A stretch of DNA of 49,697 nt from Alphaproteobacteria bacterium (lineage in GTDB: Bacteria; Pseudomonadota; Alphaproteobacteria; Bin65). Location: contig JAJFFJ010000037.1 in NCBI GenBank assembly GCA_021776685.1, positions 1 through 49,697 of the forward strand, read 5' to 3'. Shown here piece by piece: positions 8,110-18,320 of the stretch. Numbering within the stretch: the first letter of the stretch is position 1; each line of letters opens with the position of its first letter. Under the pieces are notes generated by a model. The model saw nothing but the letters and a program-made list of their open reading frames with translations. It was not told the DNA's origin and searched no databases. Position numbers and translations under genes: made by a program.

Positions 8110-10530
8110 CTAATAGGTTCCGCCGGTGCCGTCCAGATTTCCTCCACCGGATTTTGACGGGCCAGCATCATCCTCGATGCCCCTCTTGCCGGGGATCACA
8201 TAGTGATAGCCGTTGCCGATCTTCTTGGTGACCAGACCAGCAGGCACATGGAAGGGCACCTTTGGTCGTCCACGCAGCGCCTTTTCCATGAACAGTTTGA
8301 AGATTGGCGCCGCGGTGCGACCGCCCTGTTCGCGGTGGCCCAGGCTCTGCTGCTTGTCAAACCCCACCCAGACAGCAACGACCAGCTCCGGCGAGAAGCC
8401 GACGAACCAGGCATCCATGACATTGTTCGTCGTGCCTGTCTTGCCGCCCAAGGGCCTGTTGAGGCTGGCCACCGCCCGGCCTGTGCCCCGCAGGACAACA
8501 CCCTGCAGCATATTGACGATCTGATAGCAAATACGAGGATCGGCAACATTTTCCCTGTTGTCGGCAAGCACAGGCATACTCTGGCTCTTCCATTGAGCTG
8601 TCTTGCAGTTCACGCATGGCCGCGAGTCGTGGCGGAAGATTGTCTTGCCGTATCGGTCCTGAACCCGGTCAATCAGGGTCGGCACAATGCGTTTGCACCC
8701 GTTCGACAGCATGGAATAGGCCGTCGCCATCTTCATCGGTGTGGTCTCATAGGCGCCAAGCGCCATGGCAAATTCGGCATTGACCTTTTTATAGATGCCA
8801 AAATTCTGGGTCATCTCGGCAACCCGGTCCAGACCAGCCCGCTGCGCGACCCGGATCGTCACCAGATTGCGCGACATCTCCAAGGCACGCTGAAGTGGGA
8901 TCGGCCCCAGGAATTTTCCGCCGGCATTTCGGGGTTTATATTTGCCGAAGCCGTCGATCTTCACGACCACAGGCGCGTCCAGAATTATGCTGTAAGGCGT
9001 GAATCCCGCATCCAGCGCGGTCAGATAGACGAACGGCTTGATCGAACTGCCCGGTTGCCGTTTGGCCTGGGTGACTGTGTTGAACTGGCTGATCCAGAAG
9101 CTAAACCCGCCCGTCATGGCCAGGACCCGACCGTTGTGCGGGTCCATTACGACGATAGCGCCGGTGACTTCCGGGATCTGGCGCAGGGTAAACGTGTTGG
9201 CCGGATAAGGCTTCCCGGCACTGGTTACTGTAACCTTCTCGACCAAAATCACGTCGCCGAGTTTGAGAACCTGGCCAACCTTTTGCGGAATTGGCCCAGC
9301 GCCTGTCTTGATGGTTTTGCCGTCCCACTTGTACGCCAATTCTTTCTGGGGACGCGCCCACTGTACTTCCGCGAGAGGTATGCTGCCACGGCTACCATCA
9401 GCAAAGCCAACTGTCGCTGCCTTCGCGGTCACTTCCAGGACCATGGCCATGGGCCACGAGCCATGACCTTTGGGTGGCTCCACCTTGGACAGCTTCTTTT
9501 TCCAGCCTTCTGCCCAACTCTCGCCCTTGCCCTCTTTCAGGTTTGTGACAGGACCGCGATAGCCGTGGCGGCGGTCATATGCCACCAGCCCATTGCGCAA
9601 TGCGTCGTCTGCGAATTTCTGAAGCCTGGTGTCGAGAGTCGACCGAATGACATACCCACCTGAGGTCATTTTCTTTTCGCCATACTTGGCGAGCATCTCA
9701 CGGCGCACCTCTTCGACAAAATATTCCTGGCCGAGGCTGATATAGGGCGGTTCCTTGATCGTCTTGAGCGGCGATTTCATCGCGGCCGCTGCCTCGGCGG
9801 CGGTAATGTAACCGTCGTCACGCATACGCGTGATCACATAGTTGCGGCGGCGGAGCGCAATCTTTGGCGCTTTTTCCGGATCGTACCGACTCGGCGCCTG
9901 CGGCAGACCGGCGAGAAATGCTGCTTCCGCAACCTTCAATTCGCGAAGATCCTTGCCGAAATATGCCTGCGCCGCGGCGGCAACCCCATAGGCGCGGCGG
10001 CCCAGGAATATCTGGTTCATGTAGAGTTCGAGGATCTGCTTCTTGCTGAGATTCTTCTCGATCCGCCAGGCAAGGATGAATTCTTTGATCTTTCGCTCAA
10101 TGGTTTTTTCGCGCGTCAGCAGGAAGTTCTTCGCTACCTGCTGCGTGATGGTCGAGCCGCCAACCACCCGTTTGGACGTGGCGGTGGTCCAGGCTGCCCG
10201 GAGCAGACCCAGAAAATCGATCCCAGAATGGGTGAAGAATCGCTGATCCTCCGACGCGATAAAGGCGTGGATGACCCGCTTGGGAATACGCGCGTAGGGC
10301 ACAAAGATGCGTTTTTCTGAGGCAAATTCGCCGATCAGGCGGCCGTTGCCAGCGTAAAGCCTGCTGACGATCGGCGGCTCGTAATCCGCTAAGTTCTCGA
10401 AATTCGGCAGATCACGGCCATAATGCCAGAAGGCATAGAAGATGCCGGCGGTCGCCAGGATCAAGAGTATGATCGTCGTGCTCAGGAGCCGAAGTATCCA
10501 CCGCCCAGCAGTGCGCTTTACCCACGCCAT
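8110..10530 (-). CDS. mrcA: Penicillin-binding protein 1A (class A, glycosyltransferase and transpeptidase)
   Basis: The 806-residue enzyme polymerises lipid II and cross-links peptidoglycan in the periplasm. It has one N-terminal membrane anchor (about residues 15-38). The GT51 glycosyltransferase domain shows EDQRFFTHSGID and GGSTITQQVAKNFLL. The transpeptidase domain shows SSIK in RQPGSSIKPF (near residue 495), SRN in MSRNLVTIRV, and KTG in GGKTGTTNNVMDAWF. An OB-like insert lies between the domains. The ATG at 10530 is chosen; an upstream in-frame TTG at 10557 with GGAG four bases before it would add nine residues and is also possible. Its neighbours amiC and prfB on the same strand form the usual alphaproteobacterial order. 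Confidence 0.95.
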   Translation of the reverse strand: MAWVKRTAGRWILRLLSTTIILLILATAGIFYAFWHYGRDLPNFENLADYEPPIVSRLYAGNGRLIGEFASEKRIFVPYARIPKRVIHAFIASEDQRFFTHSGIDFLGLLRAAWTTATSKRVVGGSTITQQVAKNFLLTREKTIERKIKEFILAWRIEKNLSKKQILELYMNQIFLGRRAYGVAAAAQAYFGKDLRELKVAEAAFLAGLPQAPSRYDPEKAPKIALRRRNYVITRMRDDGYITAAEAAAAMKSPLKTIKEPPYISLGQEYFVEEVRREMLAKYGEKKMTSGGYVIRSTLDTRLQKFADDALRNGLVAYDRRHGYRGPVTNLKEGKGESWAEGWKKKLSKVEPPKGHGSWPMAMVLEVTAKAATVGFADGSRGSIPLAEVQWARPQKELAYKWDGKTIKTGAGPIPQKVGQVLKLGDVILVEKVTVTSAGKPYPANTFTLRQIPEVTGAIVVMDPHNGRVLAMTGGFSFWISQFNTVTQAKRQPGSSIKPFVYLTALDAGFTPYSIILDAPVVVKIDGFGKYKPRNAGGKFLGPIPLQRALEMSRNLVTIRVAQRAGLDRVAEMTQNFGIYKKVNAEFAMALGAYETTPMKMATAYSMLSNGCKRIVPTLIDRVQDRYGKTIFRHDSRPCVNCKTAQWKSQSMPVLADNRENVADPRICYQIVNMLQGVVLRGTGRAVASLNRPLGGKTGTTNNVMDAWFVGFSPELVVAVWVGFDKQQSLGHREQGGRTAAPIFKLFMEKALRGRPKVPFHVPAGLVTKKIGNGYHYVIPGKRGIEDDAGPSKSGGGNLDGTGGTY

Positions 10531-10698
10531 ATCAATACTAACCTGTTGGGGGGACAATCGCTCCGCCGCCGTGCGCGGCCAGCACTTTGTCCCCTGTTCA
10601 TGCCCGTTTGATTTCTACGTTCGTGACTGTGCCCATATCTATCTGACCGAAGTGTGGCGGCCACAAGACAAACTGGCAAGGCGCTGTCGTGAACTGCC

Positions 10699-11934
10699 TC
10701 ATTTGCGCCCGGCCGATGCCGCTGGACGATGACCGAAATACCTGTTGATTGCAGCGGCGACCGCCCGCGCCACCCGCCGCATGTGCCGGTCGTTGACCAT
10801 GCGCCGGGAATCCCGCCGGTTGGTGAGAAAACCCAGCTCCAACAACACCGACGGCAAGTCAGGCGCGCGCAAGACCGCAAACTGTGCGGACCGTACCGGG
10901 CGGGGTGCCAGCCGCGTGACGCCCTTCATTTCTCGCACCACGTAGCGAGCAAAAATTCGCGACTTCCGTTGCGTATCCCGGCGCACCAGATCGCGCAGAA
11001 TATTTGTGACGCCGCTCGGATGCCCCGAAAGGTCAATGCCGGCGACTGCATCGGATCGGTTTTCCCGCCGCGCCAGCGCCGCAGAGCCTTTATCAGTTGC
11101 GACATTCGAACGGGTGTAAGCGGTCAGGCCACGGGTCTTCACTGCCGGATTCGAATCTGCATGTATGCTGATAAACAGCTTGGCGCCTTGCTTTCGCGCC
11201 ATCGCGTACCGCCGACGCAACGGCACATACACGTCGGAGGTCCGGCTGAAGGCCACGCGATACCGGCCATCGGTCAGGATTTCCGTCCGCAAGCGGCGCG
11301 CAAAGCGAAGTACGATGTTTTTCTCCTTGAGCCCGAACTTGCTGATCGCGCCAGGATCTGCGCCGCCATGCCCGGGATCAATGAAAACCAGGGGCCTTGA
11401 ATCCTTGGCTGAAGATTTCTTGTCTGGCGGGGCCTTGTGCGGCTTGGGCTTTTGCGGCGCTGATACGGCCCGGCGACGGCGCATAATCCGCTCAAAGGCA
11501 TCTTCGCTTACCGGCTCCAGATCAATCACGATTCGCCAACTTCGCGTCCGCTCATTGGGCGACAGGAAAAAGCTCTTCTGAACCCGCATCGGCCGCCGGG
11601 CTTCCAGCAAGAGCCTGTACACCTTTGGGCCGGAAGCGCCAAACCGAAGCGACGACAGAGGCGATGACGCACCGAACGACATCTTCCGCGCGATGATCCA
11701 GTCCACCTTCGGCATGTCCACAACCACACGGTAGGGCGGCCCAAGTTCGAAAGCGCGGTACTTGATCGGTCCGGAGAGGTTAAGCACCAGCCGGGTGATG
11801 CCTTCCTGGGTGCCAATTCTGATGCTCGTCACGCGGGGCGGGTCAGCCGAACGCGCCCCGCCGGCTCCACCCACAATGATGGCCGCGACGCAGAATATCA
11901 GCGGTATTAGTCTGCCGGCCATCGCCTGGATCAA
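10699..11934 (-). CDS. amiC: N-acetylmuramoyl-L-alanine amidase with AMIN domain
   Basis: The 411-residue periplasmic zinc amidase cleaves the amide bond between MurNAc and the stem peptide and helps split septal peptidoglycan. It has a signal peptide ending near ARSADPP, then an N-terminal AMIN domain (about residues 35-140, with LVLNLSGPIKYRAFEL) that targets the protein to the wall. A Pro/Lys-rich linker follows. The amidase_3 domain carries FIDPGHGGADPGAIS (zinc His), the Glu region, SIHADSNP (zinc His) and LLELGFLTNRRDSRRM (catalytic Glu). It lies 168 bp upstream of mrcA on the same strand. The gene is divergent from rne across 551 bp. An ATG four codons downstream is an alternative start. 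Confidence 0.93.
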   Translation of the reverse strand: MIQAMAGRLIPLIFCVAAIIVGGAGGARSADPPRVTSIRIGTQEGITRLVLNLSGPIKYRAFELGPPYRVVVDMPKVDWIIARKMSFGASSPLSSLRFGASGPKVYRLLLEARRPMRVQKSFFLSPNERTRSWRIVIDLEPVSEDAFERIMRRRRAVSAPQKPKPHKAPPDKKSSAKDSRPLVFIDPGHGGADPGAISKFGLKEKNIVLRFARRLRTEILTDGRYRVAFSRTSDVYVPLRRRYAMARKQGAKLFISIHADSNPAVKTRGLTAYTRSNVATDKGSAALARRENRSDAVAGIDLSGHPSGVTNILRDLVRRDTQRKSRIFARYVVREMKGVTRLAPRPVRSAQFAVLRAPDLPSVLLELGFLTNRRDSRRMVNDRHMRRVARAVAAAINRYFGHRPAASAGRK

Positions 11935-12485
11935 TCCTCAGTTCGCCGCGGTGAAGGTCCAATTCGCGGCTAAGAGACTCCTCATGAACTTATACTGTGT
12001 AAATGACGCAGGTCGTCCATTCCTCATTTGCCAATTGTACTCGCACCTTTGGACGGCTATGTTTTCCATGATGTCTCGGCGTGCGGCTCCTTTGGATTTC
12101 CGATGGATACCCGCAGCGTCATGCAGATTGTCGGCGAACGTCGGCGCAGGAACACCAAAAGGTTTCCGAGCGCCAGCGAGAGCAGCCGCAGATGCAGGGC
12201 GCCAGGCCAGAGAGACGCGAAACAGATTCGAAACCGCCGGATGTGGCACAGCCCCGGCGCTGATTGGTTTTCAGAAGGCCTGCACTACCATCTACGGATG
12301 GACTTGCCGGCCTGGAGCAAGCACCGAAGACCTGGACACCTGACGCCAGGAATCGGTGCAATTGGCGACGTATACGGGCTAGGAGTCTACCCTTCAGCCG
12401 CGTCGCCGGTGGTTTCGCCAACATTCGGGCCAGTCGGCTCGCCGCAACCTTTGCGGCGCGTCAGCCATGGTCCGTGGAGAAAATC
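11935..12485. other. Intergenic region between amiC and rne, probable promoters and rne leader
   Basis: This 551-bp gap between two divergent genes should hold both promoters and a long rne 5' untranslated region. In other proteobacteria the rne leader is a hairpin-rich target through which RNase E limits its own mRNA. Frames of about 100 codons cross this region on both strands, but none has a family pattern or a good ribosome binding site. No specific promoter could be assigned with confidence. Confidence 0.4.
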
Positions 12486-15400
12486 ATGGCGAAACGTATG
12501 CTCATCGACGCGACCCACACGGAAGAAACCCGTGCGGTCATCGTCAGTGGAAATCGACTGGAAGAATTCGATTTCGAGTCCACCACGAAAACCCAGCTCA
12601 AAGGCAATATCTACCTGGCGAAGGTCACCCGGGTCGAACCGTCACTGCAGGCGGCATTTGTCGACTATGGCGGCAACCGCCACGGCTTCCTCGCTTTCAG
12701 CGAAATTCATCCCGACTACTACCGCATCCCTGTAGCCGATCGCGAAGCCCTGCTGGCTGAGGTATCCAACCAGCGGGACGACATCGACATCGACGACAGT
12801 GGCGTCGAAGAAATCGACGACGATGAGGCTGGCATGGACACGACGTCGCCGCATGACGACGACGGCGCAGCCCATGAGGGCGGGATCGAGGCGACCAGCA
12901 CCGATGAGGCTGATGCCGAAGACGGCGAAGGCGATGAGAAAAACGACCAGGCCGAAGACACGGACCCTGGCGACGATGCCGAAGGTCGGTCCGTTGCCGC
13001 CGATGCCTCTGATGGCAACGAAAACGCTGAAGGCGCTCCAGCCGAAGTGAGCGAAGCAGCTGGAGACACCGAAGAGAACGCCGCCGAAACATCGGATGGC
13101 GATCCAGAAGGCACGACCTCCGAAAACGACGATGACGACGGTGACGACGGTGACAAGGGCCCCTCCTACGCGCGCATGGATCAGGAGGACGCCGCTGTCA
13201 CCAGCAAAAAGCCAGATGGGCCGGAGGATGAAGGCGCTGGAGAGCCTACTGAGGACTCGAGCCAGGACGCGGGCGCAAACGAAGGCGCCGACGAAGCAAA
13301 CGATGACGCGGATGCCGCAGCGACCACCGCAGCTCAAGATCAAAACGGAGACCACGCGCCGTCTCCCGCCCAGGCGGACGACGGGGATGACGCCGTTGCG
13401 TTATCCTCTGAGGGCGACAATGCCGAGCCTTCAGACGCCTCGGAATCGGCGACCAATGATGATGCTGGCGGCCCAGCCAAGCAGCGAGAAAGCCGGGAAG
13501 AGAGTCGTGACCGCACGCCATCGTCCCGCCGCCGCCGCGGACGAGGCCGGCGTGATCGCGATGCCGAGTCGGTAGGCGGGGAAGACGCTGAGGAGTTCAG
13601 TCGCAGCAAGGCCTGGCATCGGAGGTACCGAATTCAGGAGGTCATTTCTCGCCGGCAAATTCTGCTGGTTCAGGTGGCCAAGGAAGAGCGCGGCAACAAG
13701 GGTGCAGCGCTTACCACTTATATTTCCCTGGCCGGGCGCTATTGCGTGCTGATGCCCAACACGCCGCGTGGCGGGGGTATCTCACGGAAGATTGCCAACC
13801 CAAAGGACCGGCGCAAAATCAAAGAGATCGTCGACGGCCTCAATATTCCGTCCGGGATGGCGGTCATTGTGCGTACGGCTGGCTCAGAGCGCACCAAGGC
13901 TGAGATCCGGCGAGACTATGAATATCTGCTGAAACTGTGGGACGAAATCAGGGAGCGGACCCTGATATCCACCGCACCCAGCCTGATTCACGAAGAAGCC
14001 AATCTGATCAAACGCTCCATCCGCGACCTCTACTCCAAGGACATCGACGAAGTCCTGGTGGAAGGCGAAGACGGCTACAAGACGGCCAAGGGCTTCATGA
14101 GGCTCCTGATGCCGAGCCACGCCAAGCGGGTGAAGATTTACAAGGAAGAGGCGATGCCGCTGTTCCACCGGTATCAGGTGGAATCGCAGATCGACAATAT
14201 TTACATCCCGACAGTGCAGCTCAAGTCGGGCGGCTACATCGTGCTCAACGCCACTGAGGCGCTGGTCGCGATCGACGTCAACTCCGGCCGGGCAACGCGG
14301 GAACGTAATATCGAGGAAACCGCCTATCGCACAAATCTCGAAGCTGCCGATGAGATCGCCCGGCAACTGCGCCTCAGAGATCTTGCCGGCCTAATTGTCA
14401 TCGATTTCATCGATATGGAGGAAGGCCGCAACCGCTACAATGTAGAGCGCCGCCTCAAAGAGGCCATGAAGCACGACAGGGCGCGCATCCAGCTGGGCCG
14501 CATCAGCGCATTTGGCCTGCTGGAAATGTCACGCCAGCGGCTGCGGCCGAGCATTGCCGAGATCAGCGCCCAGCCCTGCCCCACCTGTGGTGGTTCCGGT
14601 GTGGTGCGGTCAATTGAATCGTCCGCGCTTCAGATCCTGCGCGCGATCGAGGAAGAGGGCATGCGGCAGCGATCCACTACGCTGACGGTGTCAATGCCGC
14701 CTGAAGTTGCCTTTTACATTATGAACAACAAGCGCCCGGCCCTGACGGAGATTGAGGCGCGCTATGAATTGACTGTCTTCCTGCGCGGCGACGACAAGCT
14801 CGTACCGCCTGCGCATGAAATCGCTGTGGGGGATGGTGACGATGAGGCTGCGCCCCCGCCAACCTCCCGGCGGAAATCAGATGTCGGCGACGAGCAGGAT
14901 CGGGGCAGGAAGCGCCGCAGCCGCCGACGCCGGCCGCGGTCCGACGAAGAAGACGAGGCCACGCCCGTTGAAGCCACAGAGCCCGACGCGGACGATGGCG
15001 ACGAAGATGACGACAATGACGATCGTGGCAACCGGCGAGGGTCGCGCCGACGCGGACGGCGAGGCGGCCGAAAGCGCACAAAGCGGACCGACGGTGAACA
15101 GACAGACAGCGATGCACCCGAGGCGGCAGTAACCGACACCGCAACGGAAACAGCAGCTGACGCGGTCGCAGGCAATGCTGACGCTGCTGACACGGAAGCG
15201 GGCGAAGAGCAGCGCGCCCCGCGTCGCCGTCGCCGCCGCCGCACCTCGGGCAGATCGCGGGATTCTGAAGCAGAAACGACTGAGTCGACTCCGAATGCAG
15301 GAAGCGACTCACCCGTCGATGCGAAATCAGATCAACCTGCCGAAACCGTTCAGGATACACTGGAGCCTTCTGCGGCTTCAGACCATTCCCCGGCCGATGA

Positions 15401-15593
15401 AACACCTTCAGTTCCCGCTCCTGTCGAAACTTCTGCCACCGCCGACGAACCGGCGGCGCAGGAGCTTGTCGATACGGCAGAGGCATCCAGCCCGCCAGAT
15501 ACCAGTTCGGAGAGCAGTGCAGACAACACCCCGGACAGCACACCGGGCAAACGCCGCGGCGGGTGGTGGAGCTTCGGCAAGAACGGGTCCTGA
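12486..15593 (+). CDS. rne: Ribonuclease E with a long acidic insert in the S1 domain
   Basis: The 1035-residue endoribonuclease processes rRNA and tRNA and starts mRNA decay. The start MAKRMLIDATHTEE at 12486 has GGAG seven bases upstream. The S1 RNA-binding domain begins at about residue 36 (GNIYLAKVTRVEPSLQAAFV), is interrupted near residue 98 by about 280 Asp/Glu/Ala-rich residues, and resumes near residue 379 with RYRIQEVISRRQILLVQV. Catalytic aspartates are in AIDVNSG (near 597) and VIDFIDM (near 640). The Zn-link cysteines are in CPTCGGSG (near 698). The C-terminus has arginine-rich blocks and long acidic low-complexity stretches, the degradosome scaffold region. An acidic S1 insert is known in alphaproteobacteria, but this one is long. 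Confidence 0.95.
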   Translation: MAKRMLIDATHTEETRAVIVSGNRLEEFDFESTTKTQLKGNIYLAKVTRVEPSLQAAFVDYGGNRHGFLAFSEIHPDYYRIPVADREALLAEVSNQRDDIDIDDSGVEEIDDDEAGMDTTSPHDDDGAAHEGGIEATSTDEADAEDGEGDEKNDQAEDTDPGDDAEGRSVAADASDGNENAEGAPAEVSEAAGDTEENAAETSDGDPEGTTSENDDDDGDDGDKGPSYARMDQEDAAVTSKKPDGPEDEGAGEPTEDSSQDAGANEGADEANDDADAAATTAAQDQNGDHAPSPAQADDGDDAVALSSEGDNAEPSDASESATNDDAGGPAKQRESREESRDRTPSSRRRRGRGRRDRDAESVGGEDAEEFSRSKAWHRRYRIQEVISRRQILLVQVAKEERGNKGAALTTYISLAGRYCVLMPNTPRGGGISRKIANPKDRRKIKEIVDGLNIPSGMAVIVRTAGSERTKAEIRRDYEYLLKLWDEIRERTLISTAPSLIHEEANLIKRSIRDLYSKDIDEVLVEGEDGYKTAKGFMRLLMPSHAKRVKIYKEEAMPLFHRYQVESQIDNIYIPTVQLKSGGYIVLNATEALVAIDVNSGRATRERNIEETAYRTNLEAADEIARQLRLRDLAGLIVIDFIDMEEGRNRYNVERRLKEAMKHDRARIQLGRISAFGLLEMSRQRLRPSIAEISAQPCPTCGGSGVVRSIESSALQILRAIEEEGMRQRSTTLTVSMPPEVAFYIMNNKRPALTEIEARYELTVFLRGDDKLVPPAHEIAVGDGDDEAAPPPTSRRKSDVGDEQDRGRKRRSRRRRPRSDEEDEATPVEATEPDADDGDEDDDNDDRGNRRGSRRRGRRGGRKRTKRTDGEQTDSDAPEAAVTDTATETAADAVAGNADAADTEAGEEQRAPRRRRRRRTSGRSRDSEAETTESTPNAGSDSPVDAKSDQPAETVQDTLEPSAASDHSPADETPSVPAPVETSATADEPAAQELVDTAEASSPPDTSSESSADNTPDSTPGKRRGGWWSFGKNGS

Positions 15594-15641
15594 GCCAACC
15601 GGCGGGGCCCAGGCCCGCCCAGGCCCACTGTCACCCACCTG

Positions 15642-16787
15642 TCAGCGCAACCATTCCGCCAGGCGCGCGACGGCCATGGCCATTTCCGCTGTTGGGCCCG
15701 CGAATGAAAAACGCATGGTTGACTGCCCCCGGGCGGGGTCGAAATCCAGCCCGGGTGTCGCCGCAACACCGGTTTTCGCCAGCATGCGCTGACAGAATGC
15801 CTTGCTATCATTCGTCAGGTGCCGGATATCGGCATAGATGTAGAACGCGCCGTCCACCGGCGCCAGGTCGGTGAAGCCGGCCTTTGGTAACTCATTCAGC
15901 AAAAGCGTCCGGTTTGCCGCGTAGAGGTCCAGATTCTGCTGCAGTTCGTCGTGACAATCGAAAGCCGCCACCGCGGCATGCTGGGACAATGTCGGCGGCG
16001 AAATGAAGAGATTCTGGGCCAGGCATTCCACCTGGCGCATCAGGTCTTCGGGCATCACCATCCAGCCCAACCGCCAGCCGGTCATCGAGAAATATTTCGA
16101 AAAGCTGTTGATGATGATCGCGTCGCGGGTATGCGCCAGCGCGGTTTCCGCCGAGGTCTCATAAGTGATGCCATGGTAGATTTCGTCAGAGATCAGGCGC
16201 ACGCCTTTTTGGCGGCACCAGTCGACAATCTCTGGCCAGACCTCCGCGGGCACCATGGTCCCGGTCGGATTCGCGGGACTGGCGATGATCAGCCCGTCGA
16301 TCCTGCCGGCGGTCTCGAGAAGCGGCACGTCCGGCTGGAACCGGGACTCCGCGCTTGCCGGGAGCCCCACAACTTCGACGCCCAGGGCCTCAAGGATGTT
16401 ACGGTAAGCCGGGTAGCCGGGCTCGACGATCGCGACCCGATCACCTGGATCGAACGCAGCGAGGAACGCCAGACTGAATCCGCCAGACGATCCTGTCGTG
16501 ACAATGACCTGATTCATTGCCACATCCATGCCATACCAGTCGCGATAATGGCCTGCAATTCGCTGGCGAAGTTCGGGAATCCCAAATGAATCCGTATACC
16601 CCAGACGGTCGGTGCGCAGCGCCCGTTCTGCTGCTGCAAGAACGCCTTCCGGCGCGGACGTCCCTGGCTGTCCAACTTCCAGATGCAGCACGTTGCCGCC
16701 GGCAGCCTCGCGCGCATTGGCGGCACGCATGACGTCCATTACGATGAAGGGCGAGATATGCCCGCGTTCGGCGACCTTAAGAACCAT
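15642..16787 (-). CDS. Class I/II PLP-dependent aminotransferase
   Basis: The 381-residue fold-type I enzyme transfers amino groups, probably with aspartate, glutamate or aromatic substrates; the substrate is not certain. The PLP-binding Lys is in INSFSKYFSMTGWRLGW. The Asn of SPANPTG and the Asp/Tyr of RLISDEIYHGI contact the cofactor, and the phosphate-binding Arg is in GWRLGW. The start is the ATG at 16787 (MVLKVAERGHISPF); the open frame continues upstream to 19223 with no family sequence and is only a shadow of the opposite-strand genes. It is divergent from the M48 protease gene and converges on rne. Confidence 0.9.
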   Translation of the reverse strand: MVLKVAERGHISPFIVMDVMRAANAREAAGGNVLHLEVGQPGTSAPEGVLAAAERALRTDRLGYTDSFGIPELRQRIAGHYRDWYGMDVAMNQVIVTTGSSGGFSLAFLAAFDPGDRVAIVEPGYPAYRNILEALGVEVVGLPASAESRFQPDVPLLETAGRIDGLIIASPANPTGTMVPAEVWPEIVDWCRQKGVRLISDEIYHGITYETSAETALAHTRDAIIINSFSKYFSMTGWRLGWMVMPEDLMRQVECLAQNLFISPPTLSQHAAVAAFDCHDELQQNLDLYAANRTLLLNELPKAGFTDLAPVDGAFYIYADIRHLTNDSKAFCQRMLAKTGVAATPGLDFDPARGQSTMRFSFAGPTAEMAMAVARLAEWLR

Positions 16788-16913
16788 TGGTGACTCACGA
16801 TTTTGTGTGTTGCGGCGAATGGTGGGGACGCACACTAGAGGGCAGCCGAAATACAATCTAGGGCAATCCCCGACCACACTGTCGGCGGACCCGATCCTGG
16901 ATACCCAGCGTTG

Positions 16914-18269
16914 ATGAAAAGCGTCATGCACCGGAACCTGTTTCACTTTGTATTGTGTATCGCGCTGGCCTGGGCGAGTCCTGGCCTGGCCCAGCGTGCG
17001 CCTTTGCGCCTGATTCGTGACGCCGAGATTGAACGCACTCTGAAGATTTATTCCCGCACGATCCTCCGGCAGGCCGGGTTGTCCAGCGCCGTGCAAATTC
17101 ACGTAGTCAATGATTCGCGCATCAATGCATTCGTGGCCGGCGGCCGGCACATGTTCATCAACACCGGGCTGCTCATGGAAGCAGACGGCGCCGGTGAAGT
17201 GATGGCGGTCATCGCCCACGAGACCGGTCATATCGCCGGCGGGCACCTGATCCGCTTGCGAAGCGCAATTCGGGAAGCGCAGATCAAGAGTATTATCGCT
17301 GCATTGTTGGGCGCCGCCGCCGGCGTCGCAGCGCGCGATACACGGGTTGCGGCCGGCGCTATCAGCCTTGGTTCCAGCTTGGTTCGCGGCACATTCTTTC
17401 GCTACACCCGCACCCAGGAGCAGGCGGCAGACCAGTTTGCACTCACCGCCATGCGGCGGGCGGGAATTTCGCCGGTCGGGCTGACGAAGCTGCTGAACAG
17501 GCTGATCAACCAGGAAGCCCTGCTTGTCAGCCAGCAGGACCCTTACATCAGGACCCATCCGCTGACTCGCGCGCGGCTTGACCATGTAGAAGACAATATC
17601 AAGAAATTCGGCCCCGGGCCGCCGACACCTGCCCATTTGGAGCGTCTGCACAAGCGCCTGCGCGCCAAGCTTGTGGGCTTTTTGCTGAGCCCCTCCCAAG
17701 TGCATCAACGCTATGAATCCAACCCGCGCTCGGTCGAGGCGCGCTATGCTACTGCTGTCGCCTATCACCGGCAGCACGAACTTGACGATGCGCTCAAGCA
17801 GATCAACAGCCTGATAAATCAATTTCCCAAAGACGGCTTCTTCCATGAGCTGAAAGGCCAGATCCTGTTCGAGAGCAGTCAGATTCGACAATCTGTCAAA
17901 GCCTTCGACAAGGCAGTCAAATTGTTGCCGAACGAGCCGTTGGTTCGGGTCGGCCTTGCCCAGGCACAGTTGCAAACCGGCGACCGGCGCTTGATCGATG
18001 TCGCCCTTGGTCACCTGATCGTGGCCACGCGTACGGAAAAAAATTCCCCCCTTGCCTGGCGACTGATGAGCGTCGCCTATGGACGCAAGGGTCAGCTTGG
18101 TAAATCCGCCTGGACGTTGGCGGAGTATTTCCTGCTGGTGGGGCCGCGCGGTGATCTTGTCAGGAGCATCAAACGCGCGGACAAGTTGCTTCGGCGCGGC
18201 ACGCCCGCCTGGCGCAGAGTCCAGGACATCAAACTTGTCGTGAAAGCAAGCCGGCGCCGACGCCGCTAG
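16914..18269 (+). CDS. Periplasmic M48 family metalloprotease with TPR-like C-terminus (BepA-like)
   Basis: The 451-residue protein has a signal peptide (cleavage near SPGLAQ) and a zinc metalloprotease domain with HETGH (H102, E103, H106) and the third ligand Glu in TRTQEQAADQFAL. The C-terminal half (from about residue 260) has helical repeats such as ALKQINSLINQFPKDGFFHELKG in short blocks, read as TPR units. Family members such as BepA act in outer membrane protein quality control, including LptD maturation. The ATG at 16914 is chosen; a TTG directly before it is also possible. It is followed 51 bp later by a DsbA-like protein, which also works in the periplasm. Confidence 0.9.
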   Translation: MKSVMHRNLFHFVLCIALAWASPGLAQRAPLRLIRDAEIERTLKIYSRTILRQAGLSSAVQIHVVNDSRINAFVAGGRHMFINTGLLMEADGAGEVMAVIAHETGHIAGGHLIRLRSAIREAQIKSIIAALLGAAAGVAARDTRVAAGAISLGSSLVRGTFFRYTRTQEQAADQFALTAMRRAGISPVGLTKLLNRLINQEALLVSQQDPYIRTHPLTRARLDHVEDNIKKFGPGPPTPAHLERLHKRLRAKLVGFLLSPSQVHQRYESNPRSVEARYATAVAYHRQHELDDALKQINSLINQFPKDGFFHELKGQILFESSQIRQSVKAFDKAVKLLPNEPLVRVGLAQAQLQTGDRRLIDVALGHLIVATRTEKNSPLAWRLMSVAYGRKGQLGKSAWTLAEYFLLVGPRGDLVRSIKRADKLLRRGTPAWRRVQDIKLVVKASRRRRR

Positions 18270-18320
18270 CCCGAACGACCACATCTGTATAAAACGGTCA
18301 AAGCAAAGGAAGGACCGCAT

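Noticed and set aside
8203-9663. 486-codon plus-strand frame opposite PBP1A
   Set aside because: Antisense shadow of a gene with intact catalytic motifs; no ribosome binding site.
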